This document shows, one piece after another, positions 1 to 8,009 of a stretch of 64,000 bases of DNA. Source of the DNA: Oscillospiraceae bacterium MB08-C2-2 (GTDB lineage: Bacteria > Bacillota > Clostridia > Oscillospirales > Ruminococcaceae). The notes beneath the pieces were generated by a model that had not been told where the DNA came from, searched no databases, and saw nothing but the letters and a program-made list of their open reading frames with translations. A program made the translations under genes and the position numbers. How positions within the stretch are numbered: the stretch's first letter is position 1; each line of letters begins with the position of its first letter. The stretch covers positions 1,882,944 to 1,946,943 of the forward strand of contig CP141729.1 in the NCBI GenBank assembly GCA_035621215.1, given 5' to 3'.

Positions 1-1
1 G

Positions 2-907
2 TTGGATTTCGGCAGCCGCCTCTATGAATCCAGTGGCTATTATATGGCGGGGCAGGGCCGCCCTGCCGTTAAAAAAATCACCTTAACCGACCGGCACGGC
101 CCGGTGGTGTTTCATCTGCTGCCCTATTTGGAGCCTGCCGCTGTTCGCAGCTTTTTCCCCGAGGCAAAAGCCCGCACCTTTGATCAGGCCTACGAAGTGA
201 TGCTGGAGCAGCCTGCAAATCAGCCCCAGCCGGGTCATCGCCATGTGTTGGTGGCCCATGGATTGTTCGGGGCGTTGGGGGAGGAAGGCCGGGAGCTGCT
301 CACCAGCGAATCGGAAATTCATGTGGGCGGTGTGGATATTGTGGATGGGGGCCGCTTTCGCTCGTATCATTACGGGGCCTTTGGGCATCTGCATGCTCCC
401 CAGCGGGCAGGCGGCGAGCATCTGCGCTACAGCGGCTCCCCTTTGCCTTATTCCGTTTCAGAGGAGCACCAGAAAAAATCCTGCACCTTGGTGGAGTTGG
501 ATGCCGCCGGGCAGGTCAAGCTCAGCTTTCTCACCCCACCCCGGCTGCGCAATGTCCGCACCATCCGTGGCAGTCTGGAAGAACTTCTCCGCCGGGATTT
601 TCACACCGGCTCCTTTGAGGATTATGTTTTTGCCGAGATCACCGACCCCCAGCTTGTTCCCTACCCTATGGAAAAGCTGCGGGTTCTGTTCCCCCATTTG
701 TTGGGCCTTCGGTTTGTCACCCTCACCCAGCAGCAGGGCTCCCCTTCCTTCAGTGCTCAAAAGGTGGTGGCCAAGCAATCTATGGAGGAGCTTTTTTCCC
801 GCTTTTACAGCGAAGTGCGGGATAAGGAGCTAACCCCGGACCAGAGGGAGCTTTTGCAGGCGGCCATTGCCCAGACCGAGAACCCCGCAGAGGAGGAAAG
901 CCTATGA
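2..907 (+). CDS. sbcD: Exonuclease SbcCD, D subunit (3' part, cut by window start)
   Basis: This is the C-terminal three quarters of the SbcD/Mre11-type metallophosphoesterase, the nuclease subunit that works with SbcC to cut hairpins and process DNA ends in the cytoplasm. The reading frame is open to the first base, so the true start and the N-terminal metal motifs lie upstream of the window. Visible metal-site motifs are VAHGLF and GHLHAPQ; a C-terminal capping region follows. The family is usually about 380-400 residues and about 302 codons are present here. The stop overlaps the sbcC start by 4 bases (ATGA), a typical translationally coupled pair. Identification rests on the motifs and on the adjacent sbcC. 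Confidence 0.93.
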   Translation: MDFGSRLYESSGYYMAGQGRPAVKKITLTDRHGPVVFHLLPYLEPAAVRSFFPEAKARTFDQAYEVMLEQPANQPQPGHRHVLVAHGLFGALGEEGRELLTSESEIHVGGVDIVDGGRFRSYHYGAFGHLHAPQRAGGEHLRYSGSPLPYSVSEEHQKKSCTLVELDAAGQVKLSFLTPPRLRNVRTIRGSLEELLRRDFHTGSFEDYVFAEITDPQLVPYPMEKLRVLFPHLLGLRFVTLTQQQGSPSFSAQKVVAKQSMEELFSRFYSEVRDKELTPDQRELLQAAIAQTENPAEEESL

Positions 908-3834
908 AGCCCACACGATTGGAGCTGTGTGCCTTCGGCCCCTTTGCCGGGGTGGAGATAGTGGATTTCACCCGTCTGGATGGCAGTGTGTTCCTCATCA
1001 CCGGGGATACCGGGGCAGGCAAAACCTCGCTGTTTGATGCGGTTTCCTTTGCCCTTTACGGCGCCGCCAGCAGCCAGAATCGCAAAACTTATACCCTCAA
1101 AAGCCATCATGCGCCGGAGGATACCCTCTGCTATGTTGACCTAACCTTTTCTCTTCACGGCCAAACCTACCGGATTTGGCGCTCTCCCCTGCAAACCGGA
1201 CGCAAGCGGGATGGCTCCCCCAAGGAGCTGGGAGAAAAAGCAGAACTGACCCTGCCGGATGGCAGTATCCTCACCGGCGCCTCCAAGGTTAACACCAAGC
1301 TAGAGGAGCTTTTGGGGCTGGATTACCAGCAGTTTAAGCAAACCACCATGCTGGCGCAGGGGGAGTTTCGCCGCCTGATCGAAGCCAACAGCACCCAAAA
1401 ACAGGAGATTTTCTCCCAAATTTTCGGCACCGCCGCCTACAACCGGCTTGCACAGGTTCTCAGCCGTCAGGAAAGCGCTCTTTCCGCCAAGCTCCGGGAA
1501 AACCGTGATGCTGTGGTGCAGGCCGCCCAAGCCTTGGTGGAGCTGGGGCATGACGGAATCTCCCCGCAGGAAACCCCTTTTTCCGATTCCGCCGCTGTTT
1601 TAGAACAGGTTTATCAAGCAATTAGGGCTAAGGAAACGCTCTATCAAAGCAATGAAAAGGAAATAGTCCGGCTGGAGCTACACCGCAGCCGCCTGAACCC
1701 GGAGGAAGCCCGAGCCTTAAATCAGCAGTTGGAGCGGCTTTCGCTTCTAACTGCCCAGTTAACACAACTGGAAGAGGAAGCACCTGCCCGAGAGGCCCGG
1801 CGCTCACTGCTGGAAAGGCTGACTGGGGCCGATTCCCTGTTTGCCCGGGAGAAGATTATACGCTCCACCCAAAGCAGTGCCAAGGAGGCCGCAGAGACAG
1901 TCACAGCTCTCACCCTTGAGGCAGAACAGCTGGAAAAGCGCCTTGGCGAAACCGATTCTATGCTTCGGGAATTGCCCTCCCTGCGCAAACAGCAGGAACA
2001 ATCCCTGCTGCTGATCCAGCGGCTGGAAGCGATGGGCAAAGCGGCGCAGGAGGTAGAAACCCTTGCACAGCGCCTTCGCCAAAATATCGCCCAAGAGGAT
2101 TCCCTGAAAAAACAGCTCGCCTCCTTGGAAGGCTCTTTCCGATGGGCTGAGCTGGAACAGGAAAGAGCGGTTTTACAGCATCAGCTGGGCCTTGGCCAAG
2201 CTCTCAGCCATTGTATGGGGGAGTTTGAGGGGCAGCAAGCCGCCTACCAATCCGCAAACGCCGCCTATTTGGAGGCCAACCGCCTATTTCTGGATGGACA
2301 GGCCGCCCTCATAGCCGGGGAGCTGAAAGAGGGCTCACCCTGCCCCGTTTGCGGCTCTGTGGATCACCCCAACCCCGCCGTTCCAGCGGAAAATCTCCCC
2401 AGCGAAAACGCGGTGGAGCAGGCCAAGGCCAATCGGGAACAGTCTCTGGAAACTCTCGGGCAGCTCCGTACCAAGCGAGATACCCTCGCCGCCGCCCTCA
2501 ACTGGCCGGATCAACCAGATCAATGGGATAACGCCTCTCTGGGAAAGACACTGGCCAGCTTTACGCAGGGCCTTTCCCATCAGGCAACCGCCTTGGAGCA
2601 GGAGCAGGCTGGTCTTTCGAATTTTAAAACAACACTGGCTCCGGCGGCAATCAGCGAAAGCCTGCAAAAGGCTCGAATGGAACTAGCCCAAGCCAGTCAA
2701 CAAACAAAGTCGTTGGAGGAACAGCTTGCCCACCAGCGCCAGCAGCTGCCGCCCGAAGCCGCAGACCCCGCAGCCCTTAGCCAGCGTATAGAACAAACCA
2801 AAGCGGAACACAGCCGCCTGACCGGGCAGATTGCTGACTATGAAGCCCGCTGCGGACAAGCCAAATCTGCCGTGGAGCAGGCCGGTGTGCGTCTGGAATC
2901 CGCCCAAGCCCATCAGACCCGGCTGGAGGAGCAGTTTCAGCGCCTGCGCAGTGAATTTATTGGCCAGCTCAAGGGCTCCGGCTTTGGGGGCTATAAGGAT
3001 TACGAAAGCTATATCGGGCGGCTGGGCGAAATTGCCGGGCTTCGGGCTCAGGTGGAGGCCGAACAGACCCGCTTTCAGAGCGTTAAGGCCCGTCAAGAGG
3101 CTTTGGCCGGGGAGGTTGGTGATCGAAAGCCCTTTGATCTGGAAGCCCTTGAGCAGGAAGTCGCTCAAACCGCAGGTATGCTGGATGCACTAAAAAAAGA
3201 GCAGGCCACCTTATCGGTGTTCCTGCTGGGCACACGCCGCCATGTAAAAGAGCTGGAAGCATGCTTTGCCCATACCCGGGAGCTGGAAAAAACCTATGGC
3301 ACTCTCAGCGAGCTGGCCGGGCTTGCCACTGGGCAAAAGGCACCTAATATTTCTTTTGAGCGGTATATTCTGGCCGCTTATCTGGATGATATCTTACAGG
3401 TGGCCAATCTGCATCTGGGGCGCATGACCGATTCCCGCTATACTCTGCGGCGGCAGGAGGATGGCTCCAAGAGCCGCACCGCAGGCTTGGATATGGAAAT
3501 TTTGGATAGCTACACCGGCACCCGCCGGGCGGTGAGCACCCTTTCGGGCGGCGAGGGTTTTAAGGCGGCTTTGTCGCTGGCACTGGGCCTTTCAGATGTG
3601 GTGCAGATGTATTCCGGCGGCGTTTCCATTGATACGATGTTTATTGACGAGGGCTTTGGCACACTGGATGCAAAATCCTTGGAATCCGCTCTGGATACCC
3701 TGCTCTCACTGCGGCAAGAGGGCCGCATGGTGGGAATCATCTCCCATGTGCCCGAGCTGCAAAGCTATATTCCGGCCAAGCTGCGGGTGCTCCGAAGCGG
3801 CGGCAGCAGCCATACCCACCTGGATATTCCATGA
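904..3834 (+). CDS. sbcC: Exonuclease SbcCD, C subunit (SMC-like ATPase)
   Basis: This 976-residue SMC/Rad50-type ATPase powers and positions the SbcD nuclease. The N-terminus carries a Walker A motif (GDTGAGKTS, about residues 35-43), followed by a long Glu/Gln/Leu-rich coiled coil, a zinc-hook CPVC at about residues 480-483, a returning coiled coil, the ABC signature LSGGEGFKAALS (about 880) and Walker B in MFIDEGFGTLD (about 915). Length and domain order match intact SbcC proteins. It overlaps sbcD by 4 bases and ends about 28 bases before the sugar kinase, so the three genes may share a transcript, although the kinase has its own strong RBS. Confidence 0.96.
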   Translation: MKPTRLELCAFGPFAGVEIVDFTRLDGSVFLITGDTGAGKTSLFDAVSFALYGAASSQNRKTYTLKSHHAPEDTLCYVDLTFSLHGQTYRIWRSPLQTGRKRDGSPKELGEKAELTLPDGSILTGASKVNTKLEELLGLDYQQFKQTTMLAQGEFRRLIEANSTQKQEIFSQIFGTAAYNRLAQVLSRQESALSAKLRENRDAVVQAAQALVELGHDGISPQETPFSDSAAVLEQVYQAIRAKETLYQSNEKEIVRLELHRSRLNPEEARALNQQLERLSLLTAQLTQLEEEAPAREARRSLLERLTGADSLFAREKIIRSTQSSAKEAAETVTALTLEAEQLEKRLGETDSMLRELPSLRKQQEQSLLLIQRLEAMGKAAQEVETLAQRLRQNIAQEDSLKKQLASLEGSFRWAELEQERAVLQHQLGLGQALSHCMGEFEGQQAAYQSANAAYLEANRLFLDGQAALIAGELKEGSPCPVCGSVDHPNPAVPAENLPSENAVEQAKANREQSLETLGQLRTKRDTLAAALNWPDQPDQWDNASLGKTLASFTQGLSHQATALEQEQAGLSNFKTTLAPAAISESLQKARMELAQASQQTKSLEEQLAHQRQQLPPEAADPAALSQRIEQTKAEHSRLTGQIADYEARCGQAKSAVEQAGVRLESAQAHQTRLEEQFQRLRSEFIGQLKGSGFGGYKDYESYIGRLGEIAGLRAQVEAEQTRFQSVKARQEALAGEVGDRKPFDLEALEQEVAQTAGMLDALKKEQATLSVFLLGTRRHVKELEACFAHTRELEKTYGTLSELAGLATGQKAPNISFERYILAAYLDDILQVANLHLGRMTDSRYTLRRQEDGSKSRTAGLDMEILDSYTGTRRAVSTLSGGEGFKAALSLALGLSDVVQMYSGGVSIDTMFIDEGFGTLDAKSLESALDTLLSLRQEGRMVGIISHVPELQSYIPAKLRVLRSGGSSHTHLDIP

Positions 3835-3862
3835 CTGAACATATTTTAGAGGAGGCTCCCCT

Positions 3863-4795
3863 ATGATTCGTTCCATCTGTCTCAACCCGGTTATCGACCG
3901 GATGTATTACATCGATGATTTTATAGCCGGAAAGCTCCACAAGGGCATTGCTCCCTTGGCATACCCCGGCGGCAAGGGTGTGAACATTGCCCGGGTGGTT
4001 TCTCTTCTTGGGGAGCCCTGTGCACTCTACGGCTTTTTAGGCGGCTTAGGCGGCCAGCTTATCGCCCGGGAGATGGAACAGCTGGATGTTCAGCTGCGCA
4101 CCATCTCTCTGGAGGGCGAATGCCGGGTCACCATCAACATTATGGATCGGAAAAACAACCGGGAAACCGAAATTACTGAGCCCGGCCCGGCGGTCTCCCC
4201 CCAGGAGCTGGCCCGGTTCTTTGCGGAACTGGAACAGGATACCCAGCCCGGGGATGTGGTGATTTGCTCCGGCTCTGCTGTGGCTGGGATGCCGGAGGAT
4301 GTATACAAAACAGTCAGTGAAATTTGCGCCCGCAAAAAGGCTGAGTGTTTTCTGGATACCTCCGCCCAGTATCTTTCCGGCGCTTTGCCGGGAAACTACC
4401 GCTTTGCCAAGCCCAACGCCAATGAGCTGAACTTTCTGTTCGGCCTGAGCGGCAAGCCGAATCTGGCTGAAATGGTAAAGCTGGGTCAGAGAGCCCGTGA
4501 GCAGGGAATCGGTCAGGTGCTCATCTCCATGGGCGGTGAGGGCGGCCTGCTGGTGGAGGAAAGCCGGGCCCTGCTGGCCGAAATTCCCCCAGTGGAGACA
4601 GTTTCCACCATCGGCAGTGGGGATTCCACAGTGGCCGGTTTTGCTGTGGGCGTTTCCCGTGGCCTTGCCCCGGAGGATTGCCTGCGTCTGGCCATGGCCT
4701 GCGGTGTCTGCAACGCCACCTACAGCAAGGTGGGGTTTGTGGAAAAGGAGCAGGTGAAACAGCTCACCGAAAAAATTCGGCTAAAAGCGATTTAG
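3863..4795 (+). CDS. PfkB-family hexose-phosphate kinase (1-phosphofructokinase-like)
   Basis: This 310-residue ribokinase/PfkB-fold kinase most resembles the 1-phosphofructokinase/tagatose-6-phosphate kinase branch, which phosphorylates a sugar phosphate with ATP. The N-terminus ICLNPVIDRMYYIDDF and the glycine motif PGGKGVNIARV (about residues 33-43) are typical. The C-terminal signature is IGSGDSTVAGFAVG (about 250), with the catalytic Asp in GSGD rather than the DTxGAGD of ribokinases; this GSGD form is the FruK/LacC type. The start is fixed by GAGGAGG 7 bases upstream of ATG. There is no neighbouring fruA or fruR, so the substrate is uncertain: fructose-1-phosphate or tagatose-6-phosphate. 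A bidirectional terminator follows. Confidence 0.85.
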   Translation: MIRSICLNPVIDRMYYIDDFIAGKLHKGIAPLAYPGGKGVNIARVVSLLGEPCALYGFLGGLGGQLIAREMEQLDVQLRTISLEGECRVTINIMDRKNNRETEITEPGPAVSPQELARFFAELEQDTQPGDVVICSGSAVAGMPEDVYKTVSEICARKKAECFLDTSAQYLSGALPGNYRFAKPNANELNFLFGLSGKPNLAEMVKLGQRAREQGIGQVLISMGGEGGLLVEESRALLAEIPPVETVSTIGSGDSTVAGFAVGVSRGLAPEDCLRLAMACGVCNATYSKVGFVEKEQVKQLTEKIRLKAI

Positions 4796-4811
4796 CCTTG
4801 CTTTCGAGGAT

Positions 4812-4845
4812 AAAAAAACACCCCGCATCAGCGAGGTGTTTTTTT
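4812..4845. terminator. Bidirectional rho-independent terminator
   Basis: An A-run, the stem AACACCCCGC / GCGAGGTGTT with loop ATCA, and a T-run lie between the convergent sugar kinase and CDF genes. The A-tract on one side and T-tract on the other allow termination on both strands. Confidence 0.85.
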
Positions 4846-4852
4846 GCGCCTG

Positions 4853-6043
4853 CTATTCTTCATCCCTCTGTGTGGAGATGGTATAGCTTCGATCCAGCGT
4901 AATGACACAGAAATATTGTCCCCCCAGCTCCCGCACCTCCTGCGAAATCTTCTGGCGCAGCTGGTTGTTGGTCATTTTATATTTTGGCGGCACTGTAATA
5001 TCAAATATCAGGTTGGAGTGGCTGGTTCCCTTGACCATGCGAAAATCATGCATGGAAAGGGCTGAATCCACTCGGGCCACAATCTCCCGCAGCTTTTCCC
5101 GCATTTGGTTGGTTTCCGGGTCATCCACCACAATGGGGTCCATGTGGATCACCAAATCAATGGCCAGTTCGCAGGCCACATCCCGCTCGATGCTGTCTAC
5201 AATATCGTGGCTGATCAGGATATCCTGACTGGCCGGCATCTCCACATGAGCCGAGGCATAGCTTTGGGTGGGGCCATAGTTGTGCACCACCAGATCGTGC
5301 ACCCCCAGCACCGAAGGGTAGCTGAGGATTTTTCCTTCAATAGACTGCACCAGCTTGTGATCGGGCGCCATCCCAAGGAGAGGGTCCAGCGTCTGGCGAA
5401 TCAGCCCCACGCCTGACCACAAAATAAAGAGCGCCACCGCCGCACCCACATACCCATCCAGCTCAAGCCCGGTGAAATAGGCTACTAAAGCGCTGACTAG
5501 AACCGCCAGCGTGGTGTAGACATCATTCATGCTGTCAGCGGCTGTAGCAATGAGCGCCGTGGAGCCAATGCGCCTGCCCACCTGCCTGTTGAAACGGCCC
5601 TGCCAAAGCTTAATAAGGATGGATAGAGCCAAGACCCCTGCTGTCACCCATGAAAAAGCAACCGGCTGGGGTGCCAGTATTTTCTGGAAGGAGGATTTAA
5701 GGAAATCCAAACCGATGACCATCACGATCATAGCCACCGCCAGCCCACTGAGATACTCTATGCGGGCATGGCCGTAGGGGTGCTCCTCATCCGCCGGCAT
5801 ACGGGAAAGGCGAAAGCCCACCAGCGTAATCACCGATGAGCCACAGTCGGAAAGATTGTTGACAGCATCCGCCGTGATGGCGATACTGCCGGCAAGGGTT
5901 CCAATCACCATTTTTGCCGCAAACAGCAGGAGATTGGAAACGATTCCCACCACCCCCGCCAAGCGGGCATAGCCCTCCCGGACTGCGGGATTCTCAGTTT
6001 GGGAAGGGTTTTTCACCAGCAGTCGGATCAAGAAATCAGTCAT
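4853..6043 (-). CDS. Cation diffusion facilitator (CDF) family metal transporter
   Basis: This 396-residue inner-membrane metal/proton antiporter exports divalent metals such as Zn, Fe, Mn or Co; the metal cannot be read from sequence. After a short cytoplasmic lead there are about six hydrophobic segments. The transport-site motifs are NNLSDCGSS in TM2 and TAADSMNDV in TM5, and the conserved HPYGH motif follows TM2 (DEEHPYGHARIEY). A cytoplasmic C-terminal domain with His/Asp residues (HDLVVHNYGP, HVEMPASQDI) follows, then about 90 further residues, longer than minimal FieF proteins. The ATG at 6043 is chosen because GGGAGG sits 7 bases before it; an in-frame TTG at 6058 lies upstream of that RBS. 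Confidence 0.9.
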   Translation of the reverse strand: MTDFLIRLLVKNPSQTENPAVREGYARLAGVVGIVSNLLLFAAKMVIGTLAGSIAITADAVNNLSDCGSSVITLVGFRLSRMPADEEHPYGHARIEYLSGLAVAMIVMVIGLDFLKSSFQKILAPQPVAFSWVTAGVLALSILIKLWQGRFNRQVGRRIGSTALIATAADSMNDVYTTLAVLVSALVAYFTGLELDGYVGAAVALFILWSGVGLIRQTLDPLLGMAPDHKLVQSIEGKILSYPSVLGVHDLVVHNYGPTQSYASAHVEMPASQDILISHDIVDSIERDVACELAIDLVIHMDPIVVDDPETNQMREKLREIVARVDSALSMHDFRMVKGTSHSNLIFDITVPPKYKMTNNQLRQKISQEVRELGGQYFCVITLDRSYTISTQRDEE

Positions 6044-6254
6044 GTTCAAACCTCCCAACTACAAGCCTCTCAGTAGATTCAACTAAATAGAGTATACCTA
6101 ATATTTTATACAGATAGTAAATAAACAATTCCCATTATTACAGGTTTTCCTGAAAAGTACATCCTGTCGGTTCCGGAAGAAGAAAAAAGAATAAACAAGG
6201 CTCATTCTATTTACAGTCGGAATACGAGCCTATAAAATATACAAATTGTATTGA

Positions 6255-6773
6255 TTAGAAGTGATCGTAGAACACGGTTTCAGTAAGGGGCTTACGGAAT
6301 TGATCGTGGCGATCGGGCAGGCGAACCTTACCGTCCGCATAGCCAAGAAGCAGAATGTTCACCGGCTCCCACTCCTGCGGGATCGCGAATTCCTCCCGAA
6401 TCACAGTGGGGTTAAAGGCGCAGACCCACACACTGCCTATCCCCTGATCGGCGGCGCACAAGCACATGTGATCGGTGACGATAGAGGCATCAATCTGAGC
6501 GGAATCCAAACCATCGTAGGAGCGGCGCCATGATTCCTCGTGATTGGCGCACACAATGAGGGCAACAGGAGCCCCAAAGGTTTTGTAGCCCTTGCTCAGT
6601 TTTTCCATACCCTCGGGTGTACGCACCACCAAAACCCGCTGGGGCTGGTTGTTGCAGGCTGTGGGTGCTACACGGCCAGCCTCTAAAATAATATCCAGCT
6701 TTTCCTGCTCTACCGGCCTATCCTGATATTGGCGGGCGGCGTATCTGGTTTTTGCAAGCTGTAGAAAATCCAC
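6255..6773 (-). CDS. Nitroreductase-family flavoprotein
   Basis: This FMN-dependent NAD(P)H oxidoreductase of the nitroreductase fold is about 172 residues long, the short form common in Clostridia. Typical features are the N-terminal KTRYAARQYQDRPV segment, with Arg residues contacting FMN phosphate, then ILEAGRVAPTACNNQPQRVLVV, and a C-terminal LLLGYADGK motif before PDRHDQFRKPL. The GTG at 6773 is preferred as start because AGGAGG lies 8 bases upstream; the more upstream GTG at 6800 has no RBS. The physiological substrate is unknown. It stands alone, followed by about 200 bases without a gene and preceded by the repeat-bearing intergenic region. Confidence 0.85.
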   Translation of the reverse strand: MDFLQLAKTRYAARQYQDRPVEQEKLDIILEAGRVAPTACNNQPQRVLVVRTPEGMEKLSKGYKTFGAPVALIVCANHEESWRRSYDGLDSAQIDASIVTDHMCLCAADQGIGSVWVCAFNPTVIREEFAIPQEWEPVNILLLGYADGKVRLPDRHDQFRKPLTETVFYDHF

Positions 6774-6930
6774 TTTGCAGTCCTCCTGTTTTTTATCCAC
6801 ATTTGCGCTGTAAAAGCGTTTGGCTTTACAGCCTAAAATCCCTTTATTATGCCATTGAGAGCATCCAATAGCGCTTTATGTGCTTCGTTATACCATAACG
6901 CATCTCCTGCGGTTTAATAAAGCCGATATT

Positions 6931-7036
6931 TTCAACTCCCGCACTCATGCCGTGCGGCTGGCACATCCTTTCTCCACGATGAGAAAGGATGCAAAGAATC
7001 GCCAAGGGGGCGCTCCCCCTTGGTACCCCCCAGAGC
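6931..7036. repeat. Double-hairpin intergenic repeat, copy A
   Basis: About 105 bases nearly identical to copies at 36897-37001 and 48597-48700. The core contains two near-perfect stem-loops: TCCTTTCTC/GAGAAAGGA with loop CACGAT, and CCAAGGGGG/CCCCCTTGG with loop CGCT, joined by ATGCAAAGAATCG. Copies differ by only a few bases and by an indel at the left edge. No transposase is attached; it resembles a REP/MITE-type non-autonomous intergenic element. Confidence 0.85.
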
Positions 7037-7085
7037 CTAAACAAAGCAGTGTGTAAATCCCTAAGCTGCGGTCGTGCTGTTGTCG

Positions 7086-7160
7086 CACAGGCACATACTT
7101 TCTTTTTGGCTGAAAAAGAAAGTATGCAAAGAAAAAAGCCTTCTCTGGCGGCAGGCCAAC
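7086..7160. repeat. Second hairpin module of the intergenic repeat
   Basis: The stem ACTTTCTTTTT / AAAAAGAAAGT with loop GGCTG is followed by ATGCAAAGAAAAAAGCC and a GC-rich tail. The same module, slightly diverged, follows copy C at 48760-48830 but is absent after copy B, so the full element has two separable parts. Confidence 0.7.
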
Positions 7161-7317
7161 TTCTTGGAGTTATGATGCCATGAACCCAGTCAATGGTATC
7201 ATAGCCCTGCGCAATAAGGTGGTATACTGCCTACTATTGTAAATAGTATACCACAAATGCACACGCTGACGCAATGAACCACACCCCAAAGCCTGCAATA
7301 TCCGTATAGTCTGTCTA

Positions 7318-7830
7318 TCAGCCCCGATAGCCTTCAATATGTAAGAAGCGGATAGTCCGAATGCTGTAGGTATCCAACGGGCGGTAATCGCTGTCGTAGG
7401 AGTGGCAGGCGATCAGGGTATTTTGATAATCGGGCACCGAGCCGGTTTCCACCACAACAAGGGTATGGTGAAAATCCTCCCGATAAACCGCCAGCTGAAT
7501 GATATCCCCCGGCTCCATGGCGGTAATATCGGTTTCCACGGCAAAAGGGCCGGGGCCGATGTTGCTGGTGAGAAAATTGTAAAGATACTTCACCCCAGAC
7601 CAAGAAGGTGTTCGGTCGCTGGGGGAATTGTAATACCACCCGAACAGGGGCTTATAGTTCATCACGCCGCCCCCCGCATGCAGGCACTGAGAGGCAAAAT
7701 TGGCGCAGTCTCCCCCTAGGCCCGTAAAATTATAATAGGCGGGGTTGCGCCCCAGCGCCCATTTGTGGGCATAAGCCACTGCCTTTTCCCGGTTATAGGG
7801 TATTTCTCTCGAACCCAAGGGCCTGCTCAT
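7318..7830 (-). CDS. Putative amidase-domain protein (Amidase_6-like)
   Basis: This 170-residue protein matches the putative amidase domain found in Firmicutes cell-wall or spore-associated proteins, a papain-like cysteine peptidase fold. It begins with YNREKAVAYAHKWALGRNPAYYNF, then GGDCANFASQCLHAGG with the presumed nucleophile Cys, and later EDFHHTLVVV with the presumed catalytic His. No signal peptide or membrane segment is visible, so it is either cytoplasmic, spore-directed or exported by another route. GGCGGAG lies 6 bases before the ATG. It is a stand-alone gene. The domain assignment is by motif pattern; the substrate is unknown. Confidence 0.75.
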   Translation of the reverse strand: MSRPLGSREIPYNREKAVAYAHKWALGRNPAYYNFTGLGGDCANFASQCLHAGGGVMNYKPLFGWYYNSPSDRTPSWSGVKYLYNFLTSNIGPGPFAVETDITAMEPGDIIQLAVYREDFHHTLVVVETGSVPDYQNTLIACHSYDSDYRPLDTYSIRTIRFLHIEGYRG

Positions 7831-7956
7831 ATTCTACTCCGCCTTTCCCTTTTTTCTTCGGTTTTGTGTCACTCAAACCGCTTTATCCTTTAGTTTATGG
7901 AAAAAAGACGAAAAAGGTTCACAGAGAATGTTGAGAGGCTGAGCTTATGCAGACGT

Positions 7957-7996
7957 AAAAGTGCCGGAGCCTTTTCTTCAAGGCCCCGGCACTTTT
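7957..7996 (-). terminator. Terminator after the acyl-CoA synthetase gene
   Basis: A long stem, AAAAGTGCCGGAGCC / GGCCCCGGCACTTTT, with a short U-run on the minus strand, lies directly downstream of the acyl-CoA synthetase stop. It isolates that gene from the amidase-like gene and makes the T-box transcript monocistronic. Confidence 0.8.
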
Positions 7997-8009
7997 AGGC
8001 GGATACAGT

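Larger units (their letters stand above)
6774..7317. other. Long intergenic region carrying repeat copy A
   Basis: No convincing gene is present in these 540 bases. They hold the double-hairpin repeat (6931-7036), a second hairpin module around 7090-7125, and flanking ATACCATAA-type sequences that recur near the other repeat copies. Short open frames here lack RBSs and cross the repeats, so they were not accepted. Confidence 0.7.

Noticed and set aside
904-4795. Functional link between sbcCD and the sugar kinase
   Set aside because: They are close in the same direction, but nothing in sequence connects DNA repair with the kinase beyond possible read-through.
6044-6058. Upstream TTG start for the CDF transporter
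   Set aside because: It lies upstream of the GGGAGG that is correctly spaced for the ATG at 6043.
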